NCBI RefSeq assembly: GCF_003851885.1
Contig: NZ_BHZE01000008.1
Coordinates: 1-64,000 of the forward strand
Origin: Thermaurantimonas aggregans
GTDB lineage: Bacteria > Bacteroidota > Bacteroidia > Flavobacteriales > Schleiferiaceae
Direction: 5' to 3'
Length of the DNA: 64,000 nucleotides
Part shown: one piece after another, positions 45,624 to 56,954 of the stretch
Numbering within the stretch: position 1 is the first letter of the stretch
How the letters are laid out: every line of letters starts with the position of its first letter
The notes under the pieces: model-generated
What the model saw: only the letters and a program-made list of their open reading frames with translations
What the model was told of the DNA's origin: nothing
Databases searched by the model: none
Made by a program: the position numbers and the translations under genes

Positions 45624-45647
45624 TTCAGTAATTAATAATTCTTTCGG

Positions 45648-45690
45648 ACCCGAATCGCGGCATCGAAAGCGCTCGATTCGGGTTTTTCTT
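45648..45690 (+). terminator. Intrinsic terminator after sulfide:quinone oxidoreductase
   Basis: acccgaatcg (45648-45657) pairs perfectly with cgattcgggt (45674-45683); a T-rich tract follows. The 16-base loop region can form a further small hairpin. Confidence 0.9.
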
Positions 45691-45793
45691 TTTTTGTTCC
45701 ACACGGAAATAAAGACAAAAGATGTTAGTTAATTTGTTGGTAAAAACGGGGGCATATTCCCATAATTCACATACTCTTTTGCCCTGTAAAACT

Positions 45794-45801
45794 TATATTT
45801 G
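45794..45801 (+). promoter_or_regulatory. Putative -7 box of gyrB
   Basis: TATATTTG fits TAnnTTTG, 42 bases before the gyrB ATG. No TTG is found at the usual spacing. Confidence 0.5.
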
Positions 45802-45837
45802 CGAGTATTGCTTAATCTAAAAAAGAAATTCAGATAA

Positions 45838-47784
<1,947 letters not shown>

Positions 47785-47808
47785 AATGTATTTTACTTTG
47801 ATTGTTGA

Positions 47809-47835
47809 ACCCGGACTTTCGTCCGGGTTTTTTTG
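47809..47835 (+). terminator. Intrinsic terminator after gyrB
   Basis: acccggac and gtccgggt form a perfect eight-pair stem with a four-base loop (tttc) and seven T. Confidence 0.92.
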
Positions 47836-47899
47836 TGATAAAAATTATAATTTCACACCATTGGGTTCATCTACTTTTACTTTCTAAAATTCCCATAAA

Positions 47900-48355
47900 A
47901 TGCATCACAAAGTAGAACTTTTCTGGAGAGGTGAAGAGACTTTTGATATTCATTTGCCTGATGGCAACACTCTTCTCGTTCAAACAGAATCTTTAGATAC
48001 CTTTTCTTCAAAAGGATTACGCCCCAAACCCCTCATGCTCGCGTCTCTGGCCGGTTGTACAGCCATTGATGTGGTGATGCTCATGAAAAAAATGAGGCTT
48101 GAGGTCGACGCTTTCAAAATTTGTGTCATAGGAGAGCTCACTACAGAACACCCAAAATTCTACAGAAAAGTAGAAGTTCAATACCACTTTATTGGAGCAA
48201 ATTTGGATGTAGAAAAACTCACTCGATGTGTGAAACTTTCAGAAGAAAAGTATTGCGGTGTGATGCATATGTTTAGACAATTTGCTCAGCTCGAAATTGA
48301 TATCCATATGCACACTAAGGAAGTACAATCAGATAACCCGTCTAAACTCCTTTGA
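47900..48355 (+). CDS. OsmC-family peroxide-reductase-like protein
   Basis: 151 residues of the OsmC/Ohr fold. The two catalytic cysteines are present: one in LASLAGCTAIDVVMLMKK and one in EEKYCGVMHMF. Family members reduce organic hydroperoxides with lipoylated proteins or thiols. This subgroup (short, with GCTAIDV) is common in Bacteroidota and its substrate is not settled. Single gene between gyrB and a bidirectional terminator. Confidence 0.85.
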   Translation: MHHKVELFWRGEETFDIHLPDGNTLLVQTESLDTFSSKGLRPKPLMLASLAGCTAIDVVMLMKKMRLEVDAFKICVIGELTTEHPKFYRKVEVQYHFIGANLDVEKLTRCVKLSEEKYCGVMHMFRQFAQLEIDIHMHTKEVQSDNPSKLL

Positions 48356-48380
48356 TTTTTTAATCAGAAGCAATGAAAAT

Positions 48381-48413
48381 AAAAAAAACCGCATCCATGG
48401 ACGCGGTTTTTTT
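48381..48413. terminator. Bidirectional terminator between the OsmC gene and sucD
   Basis: accgc and gcggt arms enclose a mostly self-complementary middle (atccatggac), flanked by eight A and seven T. It serves both convergent genes. Confidence 0.88.
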
Positions 48414-48430
48414 ATTTTTTAGTCTCTATA

Positions 48431-49306
48431 TTACAATCCTTTTAGTACTTCGGCCATACGCTTGCCGATTTCGGCTGGTGAGTCAACTACGTGAATACCA
48501 CATTCGCGCATGATGGCCTTTTTAGCCTGGGCAGTATCGTCTTTGCCTCCTACGATAGCCCCGGCATGTCCCATGGTACGGCCTTTAGGTGCTGTTTCGC
48601 CGGCTATGAAGCCTACAACAGGCTTAGTGCCGTTTTCTTTTATCCACTCAGCTGCGAGTGCTTCGTAATTGCCACCGATTTCGCCGATCATTACTATGCC
48701 TTCAGTTTCTGGGTCGGCCATCAGCATTTTAACAGCTTCGCGGGTAGGTGTTCCGATTATTGGATCACCGCCAATACCTATAGCTGTGGTAATTCCCAAT
48801 CCGGCCTTTACAATTTGATCAGCAGCTTCGTAAGTAAGAGTTCCTGATTTTGAAACAATACCGATTGTGCCTTTTTTAAACACAAAGCCCGGCATGATTC
48901 CCACTTTGGCCTCCTCTGCAGTGATAACGCCCGGACAATTCGGTCCGATCAACACGCAATCACGGCTTTTGATGTAATTCTTAGCTACTACCATATCCTT
49001 TACCGGAATGCCTTCAGTAATGGCTACTATCACTTTGATGCCAGCTTCAGCGGCCTCCATAATGGAATCGGCGGCAAAAGCGGGTGGCACAAAAATGATG
49101 GACACATCGGCTCCGGTTTCTCTTACTGCCTGCTCTACGGTGTTGAATACGGGGCGATCGAGGTGCTTTGTACCGCCTTTTCCCGGAGTGACACCACCAA
49201 CTACTTGAGTGCCGTATTCAATCATTTGAGAGGCGTGAAAAGTACCTTCTTTACCGGTAAAACCTTGAACGATTACTCGCGAATGTTTATTGACCAATAC
49301 ACTCAT
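48431..49306 (-). CDS. sucD: Succinyl-CoA synthetase alpha subunit
   Basis: TCA-cycle enzyme subunit that binds CoA and carries the phosphohistidine. The 291 residues start at 49306 (MSVLVNKHSRVIVQGFTGKEG), matching other SucD; an upstream ATG at 49339 adds 11 residues without conservation. GPNCPGVITAEEAKVGIMPG, SKSGTLTYEAADQI, GEIGGNYEALAAEW and the active His in GHAGAIVGG are all present. The beta subunit gene sucC is not adjacent, as is common in Bacteroidota. Confidence 0.95.
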   Translation of the reverse strand: MSVLVNKHSRVIVQGFTGKEGTFHASQMIEYGTQVVGGVTPGKGGTKHLDRPVFNTVEQAVRETGADVSIIFVPPAFAADSIMEAAEAGIKVIVAITEGIPVKDMVVAKNYIKSRDCVLIGPNCPGVITAEEAKVGIMPGFVFKKGTIGIVSKSGTLTYEAADQIVKAGLGITTAIGIGGDPIIGTPTREAVKMLMADPETEGIVMIGEIGGNYEALAAEWIKENGTKPVVGFIAGETAPKGRTMGHAGAIVGGKDDTAQAKKAIMRECGIHVVDSPAEIGKRMAEVLKGL

Positions 49307-49506
49307 TTCGACAGAATAGGAATGATTAAGTGGCAACAAATGTAGAAATGAAATAAGGTGGATTAAGATTCCGTATTTGTAAATTGTAAGAAAACAATTC
49401 CTTAAATACCCTAAAGATTGATTATCAATGTTTTAAAAAAATCAATTAACTTTCCTTTTGATTTTTTTGCTAAATTTATATATTTATGCAAAAAAAATAT
49501 ATATAA

Positions 49507-49935
49507 ATGGTGTCAAAAATACAATCACCCTGTCCGAGATGCCAGTCAACTCAAGTGGTAAAAGCTGGAGTAGTATCTGAAAGACAGCGATATAAATGCA
49601 AATCGTGTGGGTATTACTACACAGTGGCTAAAATGGGTAAAACAATCGATGACTATTACATCATCAAAGGATTGCAACTCTATCTGGAAGGATTGAGCTA
49701 TCGAGAAATCGAGCGCTTACTTGGGGTTAGTCATGTTACAGTTATGAATTGGGTCAAAAAGTATGGGGTAAAAAAGCTTGAAGACATACGTTATCACCCT
49801 TCATATAAAATTTTAAGTCACGCAGAGCTTAAAGATTTTATTGCAGAGAAGGAGAGCATTAAAGGGCATGGCTTAATCATTACAGAAGTTGGGGATAAGT
49901 TTATGGTAATAAAATGGGATCGCTTCAGAGATTGA
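49507..49935 (+). CDS. Orphan IS1 InsA-like zinc-ribbon/HTH protein, possibly a domesticated regulator
   Basis: 142 residues. The N-terminal zinc ribbon (CPRCQSTQVVKAG...YKCKSCGYYYTV) and the helix-turn-helix (GLSYREIERLLGVSHVTVMNWVKKYG) match the DNA-binding half of IS1-family transposases. There is no InsB/DDE catalytic frame after it and I see no terminal inverted repeats. The C-terminal 40 residues form a small domain (HGLIITEVGDKFMVIKWDRF). It lies 100 bases upstream of the porin/symporter/acs operon on the same strand, so a local regulatory role is possible. A transposase fragment is the alternative. Confidence 0.65.
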   Translation: MVSKIQSPCPRCQSTQVVKAGVVSERQRYKCKSCGYYYTVAKMGKTIDDYYIIKGLQLYLEGLSYREIERLLGVSHVTVMNWVKKYGVKKLEDIRYHPSYKILSHAELKDFIAEKESIKGHGLIITEVGDKFMVIKWDRFRD

Positions 49936-50034
49936 TGTATATTATTTACATTTTATATATGTTAAATGTAGTTTAAGAATTCGCCAGGGGTACTTTAGCC
50001 ATAGAAAACACAAAACCCCTAACACCCAAAACAC

Positions 50035-51549
50035 ATGAAAGCACACAAACCCCTCAAAATCATCTTTTTTAGCATGATTCTGAGCCAAGCGGCCTACGGC
50101 CAGGGCTCAGAAGAGTACGGATCGGGACTCAAAATCAACATCGATCAAAGCGGTTCGAAGTATGTGCGCTTTATCATTTGGAATCAGATCTGGACCCGTG
50201 CTATGGAACTGAATCCGGGCTCAATGGTGAATGGCCAACCTACTACATGGCATTACGACCTGGGTATTCGTAGGGCTCGTATGCTTGCTTATGCTCAAAT
50301 AAATCACCGCTTTCTCATTTTGACGCACTTCGGCATCAACAACCAAACTTTTATAAACGGTGGTGCTCCGATGGGAGGTATGACTGGTAACGGTGGTACA
50401 TATACCAGCGGCAAAAAACCGGGTATCTTCTTCCACGATGTATGGAATGAATATGCTGTAATACCCACTGAAAATCCTACAACCAAAAAAGCCAACAAAA
50501 ACTCCTTGTACATAGGAACAGGATTGCATTACTGGCACGGGGTATCGCGTATGACCAGCGCCAGTACTTTAAACTTCATGGCCGTAGATGCTCCGATCTT
50601 CAATTGGTTTACCATTGAATTTGCTGATCAATTTGCTCGCTATTTCGGTGCCTATGCTAAGGGCAAAGTGTTTGATCGCCTTGATTACCGCATTCATATA
50701 TCTAAACCCTTTGCTACTACATTAGAACTGCCGCGCGCGACTAACGGTACACCTATTCTCGATAGAGCTGTAGAAAACAACTCTGGATCAAACAGCTGGA
50801 TTAAGTCAGGCTATTTGATGTGGCAATTTCTTGATAAAGAATCAAACGTATTGCCCTTCACTGTGGGTACATATGTTGGAACGAAAAAAGTTTTTAATGT
50901 AGGTGCCGGCTTTCAAACAATGCCCAATGCTACGAAACACTACATACTAAGAGGCGAAGACACCGTAGAGCAGAGCAATACAGCTAACGTAGCAGGTGTA
51001 GATGTATTTCTTGACATGCCTTTTGGGGGTGCCTCCAATCAGGCCATCACGCTCTATTCGGTGCTGTACAATCACAACTGGGGACCCAATTATTACCGAA
51101 CTGTGGGTATAATGAATGAAGCCTCTGTTTTAAAAGATCCAAACTACACCGGGCCCGTGAGCATCAATGGATTTGGCAACACCCGTCCACTTGTAGGAAC
51201 GGGTCAGATTTGGTATACCCAAGTTGGATACTTGCTGCCAAAAAACATTTTGTCAAAAAAGCAAAAGCATTCATTTGATTCCAATGGGCAACCTATCTTA
51301 AACCACTACCCAAATACTAAAGCCAGTGTGGATAGACTTCAACTGTTTGGAGCTTACACTTTACACAACTTGCAGCGCATTGGCAATCCAGTACATTCTA
51401 TTGACCTTGGCCTAAACTATTTCATTGCTGGTCATCATGCGAAAATCACGTTGCAATATTCTGCAAGACCCCACATTCCTGATGGTAACGGCAATCGTCA
51501 AGAGGGCTTTAAAAGCGAATTCATCCTTCAAACTCAAGTTTTTCTGTAA
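50035..51549 (+). CDS. Outer-membrane porin
   Basis: 504 residues with a signal peptide (PLKIIFFSMILSQAAYGQG) and a porin-like barrel: YVRFIIWNQIWTRAMELNPG, RRARMLAYAQINHRFLILTHFG, AKITLQYSARPHIPDG and a final LQTQVFL. This type is typically found before DUF4212/symporter/acs sets in Bacteroidota, where it probably lets small organic acids in. The leader just before the ATG (acccaaaacac) is repeated before the next gene. The strand order and close spacing mark it as first structural gene of the operon. Confidence 0.8.
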   Translation: MKAHKPLKIIFFSMILSQAAYGQGSEEYGSGLKINIDQSGSKYVRFIIWNQIWTRAMELNPGSMVNGQPTTWHYDLGIRRARMLAYAQINHRFLILTHFGINNQTFINGGAPMGGMTGNGGTYTSGKKPGIFFHDVWNEYAVIPTENPTTKKANKNSLYIGTGLHYWHGVSRMTSASTLNFMAVDAPIFNWFTIEFADQFARYFGAYAKGKVFDRLDYRIHISKPFATTLELPRATNGTPILDRAVENNSGSNSWIKSGYLMWQFLDKESNVLPFTVGTYVGTKKVFNVGAGFQTMPNATKHYILRGEDTVEQSNTANVAGVDVFLDMPFGGASNQAITLYSVLYNHNWGPNYYRTVGIMNEASVLKDPNYTGPVSINGFGNTRPLVGTGQIWYTQVGYLLPKNILSKKQKHSFDSNGQPILNHYPNTKASVDRLQLFGAYTLHNLQRIGNPVHSIDLGLNYFIAGHHAKITLQYSARPHIPDGNGNRQEGFKSEFILQTQVFL

Positions 51550-51570
51550 CCCTTCAAAAACCCAAAACAC

Positions 51571-51831
51571 ATGAAAAAGAACGCAACACTCGAAAAGTAC
51601 TGGAAAGAGAACATCAGTTACCTTTCCATTCTGCTTGTCATTTGGTTTACAGTGTCATACCTGCTGAGCATCGTCTTCGCAGATGCACTTAATGCCGTGC
51701 GGATCGGTGGCTTTAAACTTGGATTCTGGTTTGCACAGCAAGGATCGATCTACACCTTTATTGTGCTCATCTTCTTGTATGTGCGCAAAATGAATGAACT
51801 AGACAAAAAGTACGAAGTAAACGAAGACTAA
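51571..51831 (+). CDS. DUF4212 small subunit of a sodium/solute symporter
   Basis: 86 residues with two transmembrane helices (YLSILLVIWFTVSYLLSIVF and IYTFIVLIFLYVRKMNELD) and the family's GGFKLGFWFAQQGS motif. DUF4212 proteins occur directly before VC2705-type symporters and are thought to be their small subunit. The next gene starts 18 bases later. Confidence 0.9.
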   Translation: MKKNATLEKYWKENISYLSILLVIWFTVSYLLSIVFADALNAVRIGGFKLGFWFAQQGSIYTFIVLIFLYVRKMNELDKKYEVNED

Positions 51832-51849
51832 CCCTAAAACATTAAAGCC

Positions 51850-53538
51850 ATGGATATTTTAACCTGGACCTACATCATCGTAGGAATCACTTTTGCCCTC
51901 TACATCGGTATAGCCATTTGGTCGAGGGCCGGATCTACCAAAGAATTTTACGTAGCCGGAGGCGGTGTTTCTCCCTTAGCCAATGGAATGGCTACCGCTG
52001 CTGACTGGATGAGTGCAGCCAGCTTCATCTCAATGGCCGGGATGATCAGCTTCATGGGATACGACGGCTCGGTGTATCTGATGGGCTGGACAGGAGGTTA
52101 CGTATTGTTGGCACTACTACTTGCTCCTTACTTACGCAAATTTGGAAAATTCACAGTACCCGACTTTGTGGGTGATCGTTACTACTCACAAACTGCACGC
52201 CTGGTGGCAGTGGTGGCAGCCATATTTATTTCCTTTACCTATGTGGCTGGCCAAATGCGAGGTGTCGGCATTGTATTTAGCCGATTTTTGGAGGTAGATA
52301 TCAATACCGGCGTAATCATAGGTATGGTGATTGTGCTCTTCTACGCTGTGCTCGGTGGTATGAAGGGCATCACGTACACACAGGTGGCACAGTACTGCGT
52401 TTTAATCTTCGCCTACATGGTGCCGGCAATATTTATAAGTCTTCAACTGACGGGCAACGTGCTTCCGCAGCTGGGATTCGGCAGCACGCTTTCAGACGGC
52501 ACCTATCTGCTCGACAAGCTCGATGGACTGCTCACCGAATTGGGATTTAATGCCTATACCGACGGCAGCAAACCCATGATCGATGTGCTTTTCATCACTG
52601 CTGCTCTCATGGTAGGTACTGCCGGTTTGCCGCACGTGATTGTGCGCTTTTTCACCGTGCCCAAAGTGCGCGATGCACGCAAGTCTGCCGGATATGCCTT
52701 GGTATTCATAGCTATTTTGTACACCACAGCTCCAGCCATTGGTGCTTTTGGCATGTATAATATGATCAACAACATCAACGATAAGCCAGTCGATCAGCTT
52801 CCAGCTTGGGTGGGCAACTGGGGAAAAACTGGCCTGATTAAATATGAAGATAAGAATGGCGATGGCAAAGTGCAGTATCGCAAAGACCCCTCGTCCAACG
52901 AGCTCACCATCGATAAGGACATTATGGTGCTAGCCAATCCTGAAATTGCCCGTCTACCAAACTGGGTAGTTGGTCTGGTAGCCGCTGGAGGTCTTGCTGC
53001 AGCCTTAAGTACTGCCGCCGGCTTGCTTCTGGTGATTTCTACTGCCTTTAGTCGCGACCTTCTCAAGAATGCCATCGCTCCAAAGATCAGCGAAAAGAAG
53101 GAGTTGCTCTCAGCTCGTATTGCTTCCGTCTTTGCTGTGGTAATTGCCGGATATTTTGGCATCAATCCTCCAGGTTTTGTGGCTCAGGTAGTAGCCTTTG
53201 CCTTTGGTCTTGCTGCGTCTTCCTTCTTCCCGGTCATCATAATGGGCATCTTCTCTAAGCGCATGAACAAAGAAGGAGCAATTGCAGGAATGATCTCGGG
53301 TTTGGTGTTTACGCTCTCTTACATCGTTTATTTTAAATTCATCAATCCTGAAGCAAATACACCTGACAACTGGTTGTTTGGCATCTCTCCCGAAGGTATA
53401 GGCACTCTCGGTATGGTAATGAACTTTTTGGTGGCTTTTGTGGTCAGCAAGTTTACACCTGCTCCACCGCTACACATTCAAGAGCTGGTAGAAGATATTC
53501 GAATTCCCAAAGGTGCTGGTGAAGCTCATGCTCACTAA
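51850..53538 (+). CDS. Sodium:solute symporter (VC2705 / ActP-like), probable acetate uptake
   Basis: 562 residues, about 13 helices, of the SSS family. FYVAGGGVSPLANGMATAADWMSAASFISMAG is split over the first two helices and is a hallmark, with KFTVPDFVGDRYYS and LPHVIVRFFTVP. A soluble loop carries DKNGDGKVQYRKD, an EF-hand-like metal-binding pattern. Its position after DUF4212 and in the same operon as acetyl-CoA synthetase suggests transport of acetate or another short carboxylate. Substrate is inferred from context only. Confidence 0.88.
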   Translation: MDILTWTYIIVGITFALYIGIAIWSRAGSTKEFYVAGGGVSPLANGMATAADWMSAASFISMAGMISFMGYDGSVYLMGWTGGYVLLALLLAPYLRKFGKFTVPDFVGDRYYSQTARLVAVVAAIFISFTYVAGQMRGVGIVFSRFLEVDINTGVIIGMVIVLFYAVLGGMKGITYTQVAQYCVLIFAYMVPAIFISLQLTGNVLPQLGFGSTLSDGTYLLDKLDGLLTELGFNAYTDGSKPMIDVLFITAALMVGTAGLPHVIVRFFTVPKVRDARKSAGYALVFIAILYTTAPAIGAFGMYNMINNINDKPVDQLPAWVGNWGKTGLIKYEDKNGDGKVQYRKDPSSNELTIDKDIMVLANPEIARLPNWVVGLVAAGGLAAALSTAAGLLLVISTAFSRDLLKNAIAPKISEKKELLSARIASVFAVVIAGYFGINPPGFVAQVVAFAFGLAASSFFPVIIMGIFSKRMNKEGAIAGMISGLVFTLSYIVYFKFINPEANTPDNWLFGISPEGIGTLGMVMNFLVAFVVSKFTPAPPLHIQELVEDIRIPKGAGEAHAH

Positions 53539-53593
53539 ATAATTCGGGAAGCACAAGCTTGTGCTTCCCATTTTTTCTAAATACCTTTTTAAT

Positions 53594-53785
53594 ATGGACC
53601 GTTCAGAACGTAATTTTTACTTAATCCTTTTAGCCATAGGCGGATTTCTGCTTTGGAATTACCCATTAGTAACTTCAGCGATGAATATCGAGGAAGTATG
53701 GAAGAAAATGTTGTACTTTTTCGGTAGTTGGGTTGTAATCGTTTTTCTGACAATAAAATTGACTAAATCAAAAACCTCGGAATAA
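53594..53785 (+). CDS. Small two-helix membrane protein
   Basis: 63 residues from the ATG at 53594 (MDRSERNFYLILLAIGGFLL), with two hydrophobic segments (FYLILLAIGGFLLWNYPLV and MLYFFGSWVVIVFLTIKL) and a basic tail. An in-frame ATG at 53561 is less likely. It lies between the symporter and the sensor kinase, ten bases before the latter. Function unknown; it might assist either neighbour. Confidence 0.65.
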   Translation: MDRSERNFYLILLAIGGFLLWNYPLVTSAMNIEEVWKKMLYFFGSWVVIVFLTIKLTKSKTSE

Positions 53786-53795
53786 TAGCGAGTCC

Positions 53796-56513
53796 ATGAA
53801 TACAGCTATTGTCATAGTCAGCATGGCCCTTTACTTAAGCTTGCTCTTTGGCATAGCTGCATTCATTGATCGTCGAAAGACACTTGCAGTCTTGCTCTCC
53901 TCCAGTCCATACATTTATTCGTTAAGCTTAGCCGTGTATTGCACCGGGTGGACATACTTCGGTTCCGTTGGCCGTGCTGCAAGTGGCAATTTAGATTTTT
54001 TGACCATTTACCTCGGCCCAACAATAATAGCTGTAACGATGCCTGTGGTGTACAAAAAGATGCTGAGAATAAGCAAATCACTAAAAATCAATACTGTATC
54101 TGATTTTATTACAACACGCTACGGCAAGGGAATAGCTACAGGAAATCTTGTGGCCCTCCTTACCGTACTCGGCATAGTGCCCTACATTGCTTTACAGATT
54201 CGGGCTATTTCTTTGGGCTACCAAGCCATAACGGCTTTTGATACCCCTACCCATACGAATCCATTGCCACTATTCCGCGATCCGGCCTTGTATCTAACCG
54301 CATTGCTCGGGCTGTTTACTGTCCTTTTCGCCACCCGTCGCATTGCTACATCAGAGAAGAATGCCGGTCTTGTTGTTACCATCGCATTTGAATCGCTTAT
54401 TAAGCTCTTAGCCTTCTTACTTGTAGGTCTGGTTGTGACGTTTTATGCCTTCGAACCGGGAATCGACGGTCAGCTTAGCGATATAGAACGCTATTTTTCG
54501 AAAGCAAATGCAGAGCTTTCAACCGAATATTTCAGCTGGTTTGCCATGATGGTGTTTTCAGCATTGGCTTTTTTGATGCTGCCGCGCCAGTTTGAAATGG
54601 GCATTGTGGAAAACGACAATGAGGGCCAGTTACATAAAGCCGCATGGCTTTTTCCTCTTTACCTTTTGCTCATCAATCTTTTTGTAGTGCCCATAGCTGC
54701 CGCGGGCAACAAATGGTTACCCGATCAAAATTCTGAACTGTACATATTGGCCCTGCCTTTAAAATTTGATATGCCCGGATTAGCTCTTTTTACGTTTATC
54801 GGCGGTTTTTCGGCAGCTACAGGTATGATCATCGTAAGTACGGTTGCTCTAAGCCGTATGCTGAGCAACAACATTTTAATTCCCGCCTTTATCCGTCATG
54901 AAAGGTTAAAGCAACTCTTTCCTGCCGAAAATCGTATACCCATCTATACCCGCCGTATCTCAATCATGGCCATCCTCGCTTTGGCCTTTTTGTACTATCG
55001 ATTTTTATCAGGTAAATACTCTCTGGTATCCATTGGACTAATCTCCTTTGCTGCAGTATCTCAGTTTGCAGTAAGTGCCATTGGAGGCATGTACTGGAAA
55101 CAAGCCAATAAGCGAGGTGCCATAGGTGGTTTAATTGCCGGCTTTTTTATATGGTTTTACATCCTTCTGTTGCCCTCCTTCGTTTCGCCAGAGGGTATTA
55201 AAGCATTTGAAGCTGCTTTGGCTTCAATGGGTTTAAGCTTTCTATCGCCTTTACAGTTTATGGGAATGTCTGATGTTTCCCCCATAGGCATTGCATTTTT
55301 CTGGAGTATGTTGCTGAATGTGGGTCTCTTCGTAGTGCTTTCTCTGCGATATAAACCCGATTTATCAGAGGTTAATCAAGCAGAAATTTTTACACAGATT
55401 TTTAAATACGGTTCTGCTGTAGAGCAGTCGGTTGTATGGAAAGGCTCTGTAAAGGTGCGCGACGTAAGGCAGCTGCTGGAGCGCTTTTTAGGCAAGCATC
55501 AAACGGATGCAATTATCCGTCAGTTTGTGTACAGATACAACGATATTTCTATGATCGATGATTCACCAGCCGATGCTCGACTTGTGAATTATGCGGAGAA
55601 ATCACTTGCAGCGGTAATCGGAAGCAGTTCAGCGCGACTGCTTATCAGCTCCATCGCAAGAGAAGAAAAAATTACCCTCGATGAAGTGGTAGAAATTTTA
55701 AAAGAATCACAAGAACTCATCAGACTGAATAAAGAACTAAGACGAGCCTCCGAACAACTGCAAAATGCCACTACCGAACTGCAAAAAGCCAATAAACGCC
55801 TGCGGGAACAAGACGAACGCAAAGACGAATTTCTATACACCGTTACGCACGAACTGCGCACACCCCTTACTGCTATAAAATCGCTGGTAGAAATATTATG
55901 CGATAATCAAGATTTGCCTGATGACGTAAGACAACAGTATCTGGTAACCATAAGTCGCGAAACAGACCGAATGAGCCGCCTCATCGCACAAGTATTAGAC
56001 CTCGAAAACTTTGAAAGCGGAAAACACAAGCTGGAAATCGATAAATTTAATATTAGTGAGGTAATTCAAGAATGTATACACAGTTTAGAAGAAATTTTCA
56101 ATCAGAAAAATATCGTTGTGCGCACTGATTTAGCACGTCTGCCCGAAATATGGGGCGACCGCGACCGAATCACTCAAGTAATCCTGAATTTGCTCAGCAA
56201 TGCTATCAAATACTGTTCACCTGAAAAAGGTGAGATTTTAATATCTGGTTATGTAATTGACAATCAGATTAAAATCAATATTTCAGACAACGGACCGGGC
56301 GTAAAGCCAGAGCTTCGCCAAGTTATTTTTGAAAAATTTTATCAAGCTCCAAACCAGACCATACGGAAGCCTAAAGGCTCAGGTCTAGGATTAGCCATCA
56401 GTAAAAAGATCATTCAGCTGCATCGCGGACGCATTTGGGTAGAAGATTCAGACCAACTTTCCGGTGCTCGGTTTTGCATTACTTTACCTATTCATTATCA
56501 GCATCATGACTAA
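53796..56513 (+). CDS. Sensor histidine kinase with sodium:solute symporter-like sensor domain
   Basis: 905 residues. About 1-500 form an SSS-like domain with about 13 helices (YCTGWTYFGSVGRAASG, KINTVSDFITTRYGKG), as in CbrA-type kinases. A short linker and coiled coil (ELRRASEQLQNATTELQKANKRL) lead to the kinase: H-box FLYTVTHELRTPLTAIKSL, N-box NLLSNAIKYCSPE, DNGPGV and GSGLGLAISKKII. It likely senses the solute or its flux and phosphorylates the regulator that follows; their genes overlap by eight bases. Confidence 0.9.
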   Translation: MNTAIVIVSMALYLSLLFGIAAFIDRRKTLAVLLSSSPYIYSLSLAVYCTGWTYFGSVGRAASGNLDFLTIYLGPTIIAVTMPVVYKKMLRISKSLKINTVSDFITTRYGKGIATGNLVALLTVLGIVPYIALQIRAISLGYQAITAFDTPTHTNPLPLFRDPALYLTALLGLFTVLFATRRIATSEKNAGLVVTIAFESLIKLLAFLLVGLVVTFYAFEPGIDGQLSDIERYFSKANAELSTEYFSWFAMMVFSALAFLMLPRQFEMGIVENDNEGQLHKAAWLFPLYLLLINLFVVPIAAAGNKWLPDQNSELYILALPLKFDMPGLALFTFIGGFSAATGMIIVSTVALSRMLSNNILIPAFIRHERLKQLFPAENRIPIYTRRISIMAILALAFLYYRFLSGKYSLVSIGLISFAAVSQFAVSAIGGMYWKQANKRGAIGGLIAGFFIWFYILLLPSFVSPEGIKAFEAALASMGLSFLSPLQFMGMSDVSPIGIAFFWSMLLNVGLFVVLSLRYKPDLSEVNQAEIFTQIFKYGSAVEQSVVWKGSVKVRDVRQLLERFLGKHQTDAIIRQFVYRYNDISMIDDSPADARLVNYAEKSLAAVIGSSSARLLISSIAREEKITLDEVVEILKESQELIRLNKELRRASEQLQNATTELQKANKRLREQDERKDEFLYTVTHELRTPLTAIKSLVEILCDNQDLPDDVRQQYLVTISRETDRMSRLIAQVLDLENFESGKHKLEIDKFNISEVIQECIHSLEEIFNQKNIVVRTDLARLPEIWGDRDRITQVILNLLSNAIKYCSPEKGEILISGYVIDNQIKINISDNGPGVKPELRQVIFEKFYQAPNQTIRKPKGSGLGLAISKKIIQLHRGRIWVEDSDQLSGARFCITLPIHYQHHD

Positions 56514-56928
56514 TTCTGACATTAAAATACTGATAGTTGACGACGAACCAGCCATCATAATGTCACTTGACTTTCTGATTCGAAAGGCTGGTTATCAACT
56601 CTTTATTGCACGCAACGGCCAAGAAGCCCTTGATATAGCTGCTTCTGAACATCCACATATCGCAGTTCTCGACATTATGATGCCCGATGTAGATGGTTTC
56701 GAGGTATGCCGTCGCATCAAAGCACAACCTGACACCTCTGATGTACGCATCATTTTCTTATCTGCTAAAAGCAAGCAAGAAGACGTTGAGCGCGGATTGG
56801 CAATGGGAGCTGATTTTTACATCACCAAGCCCTTCTCAAACAAACATTTAATGGAAAAAATCAAGCTACTCGCCGACGCCATTCAACATAAACAAACTGA
56901 AGATCAAGATACTAACAAAAAACTTTAA
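56506..56928 (+). CDS. Response regulator (receiver domain only)
   Basis: 140 residues of CheY type: acidic pocket ILIVDDEPAIIM, phospho-acceptor Asp in HIAVLDIMMPDVDGFE, Thr/Ser switch LSAKSKQ and Lys in FYITKPF. There is no DNA-binding output domain, so it must signal through a partner. The ATG at 56506 overlaps the kinase end by eight bases; an earlier ATG at 56464 lies well inside the kinase frame and is unlikely. Confidence 0.9.
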   Translation: MTNSDIKILIVDDEPAIIMSLDFLIRKAGYQLFIARNGQEALDIAASEHPHIAVLDIMMPDVDGFEVCRRIKAQPDTSDVRIIFLSAKSKQEDVERGLAMGADFYITKPFSNKHLMEKIKLLADAIQHKQTEDQDTNKKL

Positions 56929-56954
56929 GTATAACCCCAAAAACCCCCAACACC

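Noticed and set aside
49474-49960. A complete insertion sequence around the InsA-like gene
   Set aside because: No second transposase frame and no terminal inverted repeats were found.
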